From the NCBI GenBank assembly GCA_036721855.1, contig DAIMKF010000047.1, forward strand, positions 1-11,614: a stretch of DNA of 11,614 bases, written 5' to 3'. A program made the position numbers and the translations under genes. The DNA comes from JAHDNZ01 sp036721855 (GTDB taxonomy: Bacteria; Bacillota; DTU065). Of the stretch, positions 1-6,020 are shown piece by piece (the stretch's first letter is position 1; each line of letters begins with the position of its first letter). Under the pieces are notes generated by a model. The model saw only the letters and a list, made by a program, of their open reading frames with translations. It made no database searches and had not been told where the DNA came from.

Positions 1-20
1 GTATCTCTGAGCAGAGATAC
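1..20 (-). repeat. Perfect hairpin in the presumed rRNA leader
   Basis: The first 20 bases form a nearly perfect inverted repeat: GTATCTCTG and CAGAGATAC separated by two bases. On the minus strand it lies about 75-95 bases downstream of a strong promoter and just after the TTGAAAACTGAAC leader motif. It is probably a structured part of an rRNA precursor leader, perhaps a processing stem. The window ends here, so whether it belongs to a larger structure cannot be seen. Confidence 0.5.
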
Positions 21-97
21 TGTCGCTTTGTTCAGTTTTCAAGGTTCTTTAGATATTTAATAAAGACAACCTTTATTGTCGCCGAGTTTTCAGCGGC
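1..97 (-). other. Leader of a presumed rRNA operon (gene itself outside the window)
   Basis: Read on the minus strand, this stretch follows a strong promoter. It contains small stem-loops (GCCG...CGGC and GACAA...TTGTC) and then CCTTGAAAACTGAACAAAGC (positions 24-43). TTGAAAACTGAAC-type sequences are typical of the leaders and spacers of rRNA operons in Firmicutes. No mature rRNA is visible before the left edge. The inference is that a 16S rRNA gene, or less likely a tRNA or 23S gene, starts a short way beyond position 1 on the minus strand. The motif and promoter are seen directly; the identity of the downstream gene is inferred. Confidence 0.6.
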
Positions 98-103
98 TTT
101 TTA

Positions 104-132
104 ATATTATCACGAATCATGGTACAAGACAA
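104..132 (-). promoter_or_regulatory. Strong sigma-A promoter of the presumed rRNA operon
   Basis: On the minus strand TTGTCT (127-132) and TAATAT (104-109) are separated by exactly 17 bases, with TGA just before the -10 (extended -10, TGn). Transcription would start near position 97 and run off the left edge through the TTGAAAACTGAAC leader. The sequence around the -10 (TCGTGATA) resembles that of the yloU promoter at the other end of the window. Confidence 0.7.
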
Positions 133-150
133 ATAAAAGATATTTGCTAT

Positions 151-180
151 AAATGGCATTTTAATCTCTTAAGGCCATTT
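151..180 (-). terminator. Possible weak terminator after yunB
   Basis: AAATGGC (151-157) and GCCATTT (174-180) can pair, and TTAA/TTAA pairing extends the stem inside the loop. It lies 37 bases past the yunB stop codon and before the next promoter, where a terminator is expected. The U-tract on the minus strand is poor (ATTTATAG). It is better on the plus strand (GCCATTTTTC), so the call is tentative and the hairpin may act in both directions. Confidence 0.4.
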
Positions 181-216
181 TTCAACGTTTAGCTATTTAT
201 CATCTCCAGTTTGGCC

Positions 217-870
217 TTATTTATCATCATTCTCTATCTTTGGCACGTTTAGAGGATTGCTGAAGTAAACCTCAGGTACCGAACCCGGAATTATAATATT
301 AGCAATGGGAACACGGCTGGCAACAACCGATTCGGTTCTTACCAGAGGAACCACAATACTAACTGTAGCTTTAATTAAGACATAGAGTTTATAAGAAGTC
401 TGATTGATACCTTTTTCGGTAAACTCCTCGGACACAAATGATTCCACTGTACCGGCAGGAAGAATTTTAACAGGTACTTTAGGACCTCTGCCAGCCAAAA
501 TCCTACCGCCAATAATTTGTCCCAAAGGAATATATACTTCTTGATTGGCGAGCTCCTTGAGGGTATCTTGAACTGAAAGTGCAGCTTCAGCTGCAATTCT
601 ATTTACCTCTCCGGTATTTACCTGCACAAAGACAATTCTTCCTTGGTTATCAGTCTCTGTAAGCAAAATTTTTTCATAGATTATGCTTTTACCTACCCTT
701 TCTGAGATGGCGTTATTAATTGCTCTGGTTGCAATACTAGTAGCTCTTACTTTAGCCATTTCCAAGACAACCGGTCCAAGCCTGACATCTAAAAACCAAT
801 AAACTACCCAAAAAAGCATCAGAATTCCTATCAGGATTATAAAACCTTTAATAAGAATTGGCCTTGGCAT
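217..870 (-). CDS. yunB: Sporulation protein YunB
   Basis: This 217-residue protein has one N-terminal membrane segment (residues 7-28) followed by a soluble domain. The stretch LGPVVLEMAKVRATSIATRA (residues 31-50), with INNAISE after it, and the C-terminal region with IKATVSIVVPLV and VASRVPIANIIIPG are characteristic of the YunB family of endospore formers. In Bacillus subtilis yunB belongs to the mother-cell sigma-E regulon and is needed for efficient sporulation; its biochemical role is unknown. The protein is probably anchored in a mother-cell membrane with the domain outside the cytoplasm. The ATG start has GGGGAGG seven bases upstream, but that site is buried in a 10-bp hairpin (878-907). 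The gene lies 59 bases after mnmA and is the last protein gene before the presumed rRNA operon. Length and termini look complete. Confidence 0.88.
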   Translation of the reverse strand: MPRPILIKGFIILIGILMLFWVVYWFLDVRLGPVVLEMAKVRATSIATRAINNAISERVGKSIIYEKILLTETDNQGRIVFVQVNTGEVNRIAAEAALSVQDTLKELANQEVYIPLGQIIGGRILAGRGPKVPVKILPAGTVESFVSEEFTEKGINQTSYKLYVLIKATVSIVVPLVRTESVVASRVPIANIIIPGSVPEVYFSNPLNVPKIENDDK

Positions 871-877
871 AAAGATA

Positions 878-907
878 CCTCCCCTTCGATTTTTATAGAA
901 GGGAAGG
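878..907 (-). promoter_or_regulatory. Hairpin that sequesters the yunB ribosome binding site
   Basis: In minus-strand RNA, CCUUCCCUUC (from 907-898) pairs with GAAGGGGAGG (from 887-878) over 10 base pairs with a single G-U wobble, leaving a 10-base loop. The 3' arm is the yunB Shine-Dalgarno sequence, seven bases before the ATG. The wobble would be an A-C mismatch on the other strand, so the structure fits the yunB message. There is no U-tract, so it is not an ordinary terminator. Transcripts reading through from mnmA would carry both arms and should translate yunB poorly. Confidence 0.6.
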
Positions 908-929
908 CAAATATAGACCTTAAGTTTTA

Positions 930-2030
930 CTATTTTTTTAAAAAGCTTTCCAAATTGGGGTTTTTTACCGTATCAATAATTCCTCCCCCCAGGCAGACTT
1001 CTTTTTGATAAAAAACCACAGCTTGTCCTGGTGTTATGGCTCGTTGTGGTTTTTCAAATTCAACCCGACAGGTTTTTTGAAAAACCTTTACAGTCACTTT
1101 TTGATCGGGTTGCCGGTAGCGGAATTTCGCGGTACAAGAAAACTCTGTATTCGGCGGCTCATTGTTAACCCAGCTTAAATCAACCGCTGAAAGACCGACA
1201 GAATATAAGGCTGGATGATCATTGCCCTCCGCTACATAAAGGTAGTTGTTTTTTAAATCTTTATAAACTACAAAATGAGGTTTGCCGGGGCCTCCAATCC
1301 CCAAACCCTTTCTTTGACCTAATGTATAGTACATTAACCCTTGATGCTCGCCCAAAACAGTTCCATCGAGAGTCTTTACCAGCCCAGGCTTGGCCGGCAA
1401 ATAACGGCTGAGAAATTCTTTGAATTTGCGTTCACCGATAAAACAGATCCCTGTACTGTCTTTTTTATCTGCTGTGGGTAAATTATATTTATGTGCGATC
1501 TCTCTAAGTTCATGTTTATGAAGATGGCCAACAGGGAAAAGAGTCCGCTTGAGTTGTTCTTGTTGTAAATAACAAAGAAAATAGGTTTGGTCTTTAGCCT
1601 TATCTACTGATCTTAAAAGAGTAACTCCCATATTATCTTGACCTTTTTGAGCATAATGGCCTGTAGCCAAAAAATCAGCTCCAAAGCTAAGTGCCCTTTC
1701 CAAAAAAGCCTTGAATTTGATTTCTTTGTTGCACATTACATCAGGATTGGGAGTACGTCCTTTTTTATATTCAGCTAAGAAATAAGTAAAAACTTTTTCC
1801 CAGTATTCTTTTTCAAAGTTAACAGTATAATATGGAATATCAATTTTGTCACATACTCGTCTTACATCATCATAGTCGTCTTGAGTCGTACAAACTCCAC
1901 TGGGATCTGTCTCATCCCAGTTTTTCATAAAAACACCTATAACCTCATAACCTTGGTTTTTTAATAAAAAGGCTGCTACGGAAGAATCTACTCCTCCTGA
2001 CATACCAACCACTACTCTGGTTAAACTCAT
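930..2030 (-). CDS. mnmA: tRNA-specific 2-thiouridylase MnmA
   Basis: MnmA uses ATP and a persulfide sulfur to make 2-thiouridine at position 34 of tRNAs for Lys, Glu and Gln in the cytoplasm. All main landmarks are present, numbered from the chosen start: the PP-loop SGGVDSS (residues 11-17), the first catalytic cysteine C100 in NPDVMCNKEIKF, ATGHYA (122-127), the second cysteine C196 in DSTGICFIGERKF, YTLGQRKGLGIGG, and a C-terminal beta-barrel domain ending with an ITPGQAVVFY motif. The 366-residue length is normal. The reading frame opens 39 bases earlier at 2069, but I prefer the ATG at 2030: it has GGAGG seven bases upstream and gives the usual N-terminus just before VVVGMSGGVDSS. The longer version would be translated through a terminator-like hairpin. 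The sulfur-donor cysteine desulfurase is not in the window. Confidence 0.96.
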   Translation of the reverse strand: MSLTRVVVGMSGGVDSSVAAFLLKNQGYEVIGVFMKNWDETDPSGVCTTQDDYDDVRRVCDKIDIPYYTVNFEKEYWEKVFTYFLAEYKKGRTPNPDVMCNKEIKFKAFLERALSFGADFLATGHYAQKGQDNMGVTLLRSVDKAKDQTYFLCYLQQEQLKRTLFPVGHLHKHELREIAHKYNLPTADKKDSTGICFIGERKFKEFLSRYLPAKPGLVKTLDGTVLGEHQGLMYYTLGQRKGLGIGGPGKPHFVVYKDLKNNYLYVAEGNDHPALYSVGLSAVDLSWVNNEPPNTEFSCTAKFRYRQPDQKVTVKVFQKTCRVEFEKPQRAITPGQAVVFYQKEVCLGGGIIDTVKNPNLESFLKK

Positions 2031-2047
2031 TTGTGTCCCTCCAAACC

Positions 2048-2067
2048 AAAAAGGAGCCTCCGGCTCC
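2048..2067 (-). terminator. Terminator-like hairpin between the VTT gene and mnmA
   Basis: On the minus strand GGAGCC-GGA-GGCTCC is followed directly by TTTTT, a short but textbook rho-independent terminator shape. It begins one base after the stop codon of the membrane-protein gene and ends 18 bases before the mnmA ATG at 2030. No promoter fits between it and mnmA, so it is either a leaky terminator, an attenuator, or mnmA is transcribed from inside the upstream gene. Its CTCC arm could also pair with the GGAG of the mnmA ribosome binding site. Confidence 0.65.
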
Positions 2068-2068
2068 A

Positions 2069-2758
2069 TTAATAAGTAACTACCATCCTTTTCATCCAGG
2101 CTTCGATCTGATCACCTTTAAACCAGTATAGTAAAACCAAGAGTATGGCTAAAATGCCTATTGCAATCCAAGCATAAAGTGGTAGGTTAATCAGTCCGGA
2201 ACCTGTTAATGAAGCCACTAATATACCTGGAGTACGACAAAAGGAAACAAGGGTAAAAAATGTTCTGAATTTAATCTTGGTTAAACCTACAACAAAGCAG
2301 AGGGCGTCATCTGGTAAAAAAGGTAGCAGAAATATTATGACCAAACCTTTGATGCCTTTTGAAGTAGCCACTTCCTGTAAGAATTCAGCGGTTTTACCAC
2401 TAACAAATCTATCGACAAGTGGTTTGCCTAGCCATCTGGCTAATAAAAAGGCTATGCTCGAGCCAATTAGTATCCCAATTATGTTCAGAAGAAATCCTTT
2501 CCAAAAGCCGAAAAGAAATCCCCCTGCTACCCCAAATGCCGGACCTGGTATGGGAGCAAAAATAACCTGACTTATATTTAGGGTTAAAAAACCTAACCAA
2601 GCAAAGGGTCCTAAGTGCGAAAGAGTCTCTTCAAGCAACTCACTGTTTGAAAGTATTTTTTGTAAATCCTTACCATAGTAAATAAGAAGTGCTAAATAAG
2701 CTAAAACAAATAATACCTTAACAGCCTTTTTAACAAAGTTGTGTGGCAAATAAATCAT
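2069..2758 (-). CDS. TVP38/TMEM64 family (VTT domain) membrane protein
   Basis: This 229-residue integral membrane protein has hydrophobic segments near residues 13-29, 52-72, 88-108, 137-157, 163-183 and 192-213. The core has the layout of the VTT (DedA-like/TVP38) domain: FAPIPGPAFGVAGGFLFG (residues 67-84), IIGILIGSSIAFLLARWLG (93-111) and LLPFLPDDALCFVVGLTKI (144-162), the last matching the family's P-x-x-P-D...GLT re-entrant-loop pattern. Relatives are linked to lipid scrambling, flippase activity or membrane homeostasis, but the substrate here is unknown. The annotated ATG touches the Shine-Dalgarno-like AAAGG with no spacing. A TTG three codons later (2747-2749) has AAAGGA eight bases upstream and may be the real start. 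The gene has its own promoter-like sequence (2786-2815) and ends at the hairpin before mnmA. Confidence 0.85.
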   Translation of the reverse strand: MIYLPHNFVKKAVKVLFVLAYLALLIYYGKDLQKILSNSELLEETLSHLGPFAWLGFLTLNISQVIFAPIPGPAFGVAGGFLFGFWKGFLLNIIGILIGSSIAFLLARWLGKPLVDRFVSGKTAEFLQEVATSKGIKGLVIIFLLPFLPDDALCFVVGLTKIKFRTFFTLVSFCRTPGILVASLTGSGLINLPLYAWIAIGILAILLVLLYWFKGDQIEAWMKRMVVTY

Positions 2759-2785
2759 CCTTTATGCACTTACCGTATTTCTTTT

Positions 2786-2815
2786 AGTATAACCTGAAAA
2801 ACTGTAAAAGTACAA
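2786..2815 (-). promoter_or_regulatory. Putative sigma-A promoter of the VTT-domain gene
   Basis: On the minus strand TTGTAC (2810-2815) and TATACT (2786-2791) are 18 bases apart; reading the -10 as TTATAC gives 17. It lies in the 89-base gap after ylbJ, with transcription starting about 20 bases before the coding region. This separates the membrane-protein and mnmA transcription from the sporulation gene ylbJ upstream. Confidence 0.55.
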
Positions 2816-2847
2816 CTTTAAACTAAGCACCGGTTCGCTTGCTCAAA

Positions 2848-4020
2848 TTAAAATCTAAGCCAAGTGATTTTTGCTTTTTGCAGAGTATCTATCACAATGG
2901 CTATTAAAAGTGAAACCATTATTATTATAGCAAGTATGGCAAAACTACCCGCGGTAGTTTTAGATCCGCTCCAAACCGGTAGTGTAAGGGGAAATACTTT
3001 CACAAACAGCGGTGTTAAAAGAAAAGCTAGCAGGGCATGGATTGTCCTAGCCTTAAAAAACAATCTCATTCTTAAATCAGTTCCTTGAATCATAGTTGCT
3101 ACTTGTCCATGAACCGATAACCCACTCCAGGCGATAATCATACTGGTAACGGCAAGTTTATTTACTAAGGTAGCTTGAGATGCGGCTGCTAATTGACAAC
3201 CGATTGTTATCTCCAAAAACCCACCTATTATGGGTTTAGACAGACTTGATTTTAAAATAGGTACCAAAATAACATCGATTGCTTTGCCTAGTACCCCGGC
3301 CAAACCAATTAGCTCCATTAATCTAATCAATACCGAAAAAAAGATAATAAAACCGCCTACCTTAAATAGACTATCCACCGCCGCACTAACTGAATCTCCT
3401 AAAATATCTCCAAAAGAACGTCCGTCTTGTTTGCGTGCCGATAACATTTTCTGCCAAGCTTTTCTTAGCAATGAGATTGGTTTTTTTTCTCTTTTCTGGC
3501 GTGGTCTCTTTTCTAAAAAACTTAATAGGATACCTACAAGAATCGCAGAAAGATAATGACTAGCTACAATAGCCATACCGACACTTGCATTCCCAAACAT
3601 ACCCACAGCTACAGCCCCAATCATAAAAATCGGATCCGCTGTATTGCTAAAGCAGATTAATCTTTCTGTCTCTGTTCTGGAGCAAAGGCCTCTCCTATAA
3701 AGCTCTGCACTTATACGTGCTCCTAAGGGGTATCCGGAGGCCAATCCCATGGCAAAGGCAAAAGCACCTTCTCCAGCTACATTGAATAATGGTCTCATTA
3801 ATGGCTCTAGTAAGGTACCAAGAAAACTGACTACACCTAAGCCCATTAAAATATCCGCGAGAATAAAAAAAGGTAATAGTGCCGGCAAAACTATGTCCCA
3901 CCAAACCTTAAGTCCCTCAAGGGCGGCTTGAAATGATTGTTCCGGATACTTAATTAGCACCAAAACAATGCTAATAGCTAATAAAGACCAAAACAGGGTT
4001 GATTTTGTCCCTTGTTGCAT
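2848..4020 (-). CDS. ylbJ: Sporulation integral membrane protein YlbJ
   Basis: This 390-residue polytopic membrane protein belongs to the nucleoside-recognition (Gate) domain family. The signatures are SGYPLGAR (residues 95-102) and FSNTADPIFMIGAVAVGMFG (124-143), followed by a basic cytoplasmic loop rich in KRPRQKREKK and a second Gate-like half with GGFIIFFSVLIRL. In B. subtilis ylbJ is expressed in the mother cell under sigma-E and is required for spore cortex formation and heat-resistant spores; the transported substrate is not known to me. I start at the ATG at 4020 because AGAGGTG lies six bases before it. The frame can begin nine bases earlier at a GTG, but that GTG is itself part of the ribosome binding site. 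In Bacillus ylbJ sits next to coaD; here about 3 kb separates them. A sigma-E-like promoter lies 39 bases upstream. Confidence 0.93.
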   Translation of the reverse strand: MQQGTKSTLFWSLLAISIVLVLIKYPEQSFQAALEGLKVWWDIVLPALLPFFILADILMGLGVVSFLGTLLEPLMRPLFNVAGEGAFAFAMGLASGYPLGARISAELYRRGLCSRTETERLICFSNTADPIFMIGAVAVGMFGNASVGMAIVASHYLSAILVGILLSFLEKRPRQKREKKPISLLRKAWQKMLSARKQDGRSFGDILGDSVSAAVDSLFKVGGFIIFFSVLIRLMELIGLAGVLGKAIDVILVPILKSSLSKPIIGGFLEITIGCQLAAASQATLVNKLAVTSMIIAWSGLSVHGQVATMIQGTDLRMRLFFKARTIHALLAFLLTPLFVKVFPLTLPVWSGSKTTAGSFAILAIIIMVSLLIAIVIDTLQKAKITWLRF

Positions 4021-4058
4021 ACTGATCACCTCTAACCATTTTTATGGTAAGAGGTTTA

Positions 4059-4087
4059 AGAGTATGCCGTATTTAAAAGCTATACTA
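4059..4087 (-). promoter_or_regulatory. Putative sigma-E promoter of ylbJ
   Basis: On the minus strand CATACTCT (4059-4066) matches the sigma-E -10 consensus CATACAHT at seven of eight positions. TAGTATA (4081-4087) matches the -35 consensus KMATATT at five of seven, with a 14-base spacer as expected. The site is 39 bases upstream of the ylbJ start. ylbJ is a known sigma-E target in B. subtilis, which supports the call. The -35 overlaps the stem of the hairpin that follows the preceding gene. Confidence 0.5.
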
Positions 4088-4119
4088 GCTTCACAAGCCT
4101 TAAAACCAGTGGAGCTAGT
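4084..4119 (-). terminator. Possible terminator after the 230-residue gene
   Basis: ACTAGCT-C-CAC pairs with GTG-A-AGCTAGT on the minus strand, giving a 10-bp stem with one mismatch and a 14-base loop. It starts seven bases past the stop codon. The run of four U residues begins five bases after the stem, so termination would be weak. Position and stem favour a terminator; the tail does not. Confidence 0.4.
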
Positions 4120-4126
4120 TTAACAA

Positions 4127-4819
4127 TTAAATTTCGCTTAATTGGTCTTGATTAGTATATGAGCCACAATAATCTTGGTGTTCTGCCATTCTAGTAAATA
4201 TCTTATCTAGGAAAAAGAAACGACAGTTTTCAGGTAGATTCAACTCTTTGCTTGTACACAGATTATCTAAAACGGAAGCCAAAAACTCCATTTGGGTAAT
4301 AAATTCACTGTAACTTAAAGAAGAGACCTTACTAACATCTCCTTGATAAAGGAATTGAGCTAAACCCCATTCAGATTTTCTCTTTCTTAACGGATACTTT
4401 TTGGGATAGTATTTATGCAAGATTTCTGTGGCAGCAGCAACCCCTATTACCTTGGGAACTAAACCTTTGGCCACAACCTCGTCCGAAGACATATTCGTTT
4501 TAGATGATTCAATCATATCCATAATACAATCAATGATTAGATCACCGGAAACTTTTTTTAAATTAGGCCAAAGCTCAGTTTGTTTACCTTCACGAATAGA
4601 CCAGACCGCTGTCATTAAAAAATCTTGTTTGAAACGCTCTCCTGACCACTCTCCTGAACAATAAATCGTATTTTCATTGAGTATACTACGATAAAGTTCA
4701 ACAACCGAGTTTAATTCTCTGCACATATTATCTATTAGTTGCTGATTAAATTCAGAAAACACTAAAAGAGCCACTTGCTCCATTTTTGCATTAATATCTA
4801 GATGAATCTTTTCGTCCAT
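4127..4819 (-). CDS. Hypothetical protein, 230 residues
   Basis: I do not recognise this protein. It looks soluble and mostly helical, with no signal peptide or membrane segment. Cysteines occur at 33, 54, 98, 188, 199 and 218 but not in an obvious metal-binding spacing. The stretch KKYPLRKRKSEWGLAQFL (residues 140-157), followed by a YSEF segment (170-173), faintly recalls helical modules in some restriction-type proteins where a P-x-x-YPL-x-N-R-x-S pattern occurs; that is only a resemblance. The gene looks real: ATG start, a good AGGAAGGGGAG ribosome binding site nine bases upstream, and codon use like its neighbours. It sits 100 bases downstream of the alcohol dehydrogenase and 106 bases upstream of the ylbJ start, inside a block that interrupts the usual coaD-ylbJ order. 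It could be part of an acquired segment. No function is assigned. Confidence 0.75.
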   Translation of the reverse strand: MDEKIHLDINAKMEQVALLVFSEFNQQLIDNMCRELNSVVELYRSILNENTIYCSGEWSGERFKQDFLMTAVWSIREGKQTELWPNLKKVSGDLIIDCIMDMIESSKTNMSSDEVVAKGLVPKVIGVAAATEILHKYYPKKYPLRKRKSEWGLAQFLYQGDVSKVSSLSYSEFITQMEFLASVLDNLCTSKELNLPENCRFFFLDKIFTRMAEHQDYCGSYTNQDQLSEI

Positions 4820-4861
4820 CTAAGTACGCTCCCCTTCCTGCTTATTGGCTCACGAAAACCT

Positions 4862-4891
4862 AACAAGGTCTTAAAAACACATGTCCTTGTT
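4862..4891 (-). terminator. Possible weak terminator after the alcohol dehydrogenase
   Basis: AACAAGG (4862-4868) and CCTTGTT (4885-4891) form a 7-bp stem with a 16-base loop in the gap between the alcohol dehydrogenase and the 230-residue gene. On the minus strand it is followed by AGGTTTTCG, a poor U-tract. It could equally be a chance inverted repeat, in which case the two genes are cotranscribed. Confidence 0.3.
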
Positions 4892-4919
4892 TCTATTATT
4901 TATACTTTTTAAACTCTTC

Positions 4920-6020
4920 TTACATTAAACTACGTTCTATAATATCAGCTAGAACAAAAGCACTCACTTCACCTGGTGTATTTTTTACATTACTTGTTTT
5001 GAGTGCTTTCTCCACATAGGAGGCGATCTCTCTGGTTGATAGTTGCAGTTTCTCAGAAAACAATTGTTTAATATCGCTCTGAAATTCAGTTGTTTCTCTA
5101 TAGCCAAGTGCTGCTAAAGCCTGTTTGGTTTTTTCAGGCAAAGTCCTTACCATATAGTCTAGATAAACACTTAATAAAAGACCATTGGCTTTACCGTGAG
5201 GGATTTTATGATCATAGGTAAGTGAATAACCTAAAGCATGTACCATAGTAGTCCCAGTTTTAGCAATAGTTAAACCACCGAATAATGAAGCTGCCATTAA
5301 TAATTCTCTCTCGCTAGTACTAATATCTCCCCTAAACAGCCCAGGGACACCTCCACGCCAAAACTCTAATCCTTTTAAGGCATAGAGATCACTTATATTA
5401 TTAGCTCGTTTAGCAAAAAAACCTTCTAACAGATGAGATAGTGCATCTGCTGCCGTATTAATTGCTAAATCATTTGGCATTGATTCTGTATAACAAGGAT
5501 CACAAAACGCCACTTTCGGATAGATTTCTTCGCTAACAACAGACCTTTTTGTTTTTATTATATTGTCTGTCAAAATAGCATAGGGGGTCACTTCACTACC
5601 GGTTCCGGCTGTAGTCGGTATGGCAACTATTGGTAAAGGCTTATTAAAAGTAGTTTGCCAAATAAGCTCTTCTCTAAAGTTATTGGTTAAAAACAGAGCT
5701 ACTACTTTGGTAGCATCTATTACCGAACCTCCCCCAATAGCAATTAAAAAATCAGGCTTGAAGGGATTTATTTCGTAAGCCATTTGTATTACATTTTCTA
5801 CCGGCGGATCATTTTTTACTCCACTAAATATTTGAAATATCTGTCCATTAATATTTATGGCTGTCACAATATCTGAAAGCGCACCACTTTTAGCAGCACT
5901 TGCTGAACCTGTAATTAGGGCAACTCTATTTCCATAGCTTTTTAGTAAACTAGAATTTTTTATAACTGTCCCTTGCCCAAAACAGATCTTTACAGGCATA
6001 TAATAAGATAATTCTAGCAT
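4920..6020 (-). CDS. Iron-containing alcohol dehydrogenase
   Basis: This 366-residue cytoplasmic oxidoreductase belongs to the group III (iron-containing) alcohol dehydrogenase family, which interconverts alcohols and aldehydes with NAD(P)H. Visible features are the nucleotide-binding GGGS (residues 96-99) in AIGGGSVIDATKVVAL, the family signature PTTAGTGSEVTPYAILTD (135-152), and the four metal ligands D192 and H196 (NTAADALSH), H261 (MVHALGYSL) and H275 (IPHGKANG). All ligands are intact, so it should be active. The substrate cannot be read from sequence; butanol, ethanol and propanediol enzymes share this fold. I use the ATG at 6020, which has AAAGGAT about eight bases upstream. An in-frame TTG at 6077 would add 19 residues unlike the family. 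The gene is preceded by a 476-base gap with an ABC-transporter fossil and no convincing promoter. Confidence 0.93.
   Translation of the reverse strand: MLELSYYMPVKICFGQGTVIKNSSLLKSYGNRVALITGSASAAKSGALSDIVTAININGQIFQIFSGVKNDPPVENVIQMAYEINPFKPDFLIAIGGGSVIDATKVVALFLTNNFREELIWQTTFNKPLPIVAIPTTAGTGSEVTPYAILTDNIIKTKRSVVSEEIYPKVAFCDPCYTESMPNDLAINTAADALSHLLEGFFAKRANNISDLYALKGLEFWRGGVPGLFRGDISTSERELLMAASLFGGLTIAKTGTTMVHALGYSLTYDHKIPHGKANGLLLSVYLDYMVRTLPEKTKQALAALGYRETTEFQSDIKQLFSEKLQLSTREIASYVEKALKTSNVKNTPGEVSAFVLADIIERSLM

Noticed and set aside
194..228. 11-bp direct repeat TATTTATCATC at the end of yunB and 24 bases beyond it
   Set aside because: It is a single short duplication at the stop codon with no second element; probably a minor local duplication without function.
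2277..2570. Plus-strand open frame of 97 codons opposite the VTT-domain gene
   Set aside because: It lies wholly within a real gene on the other strand, has no family resemblance and no convincing ribosome binding site.
3230..3556. Plus-strand open frame of 108 codons opposite ylbJ
   Set aside because: It is a shadow of the ylbJ coding sequence; the composition follows from the membrane-protein codons on the other strand.
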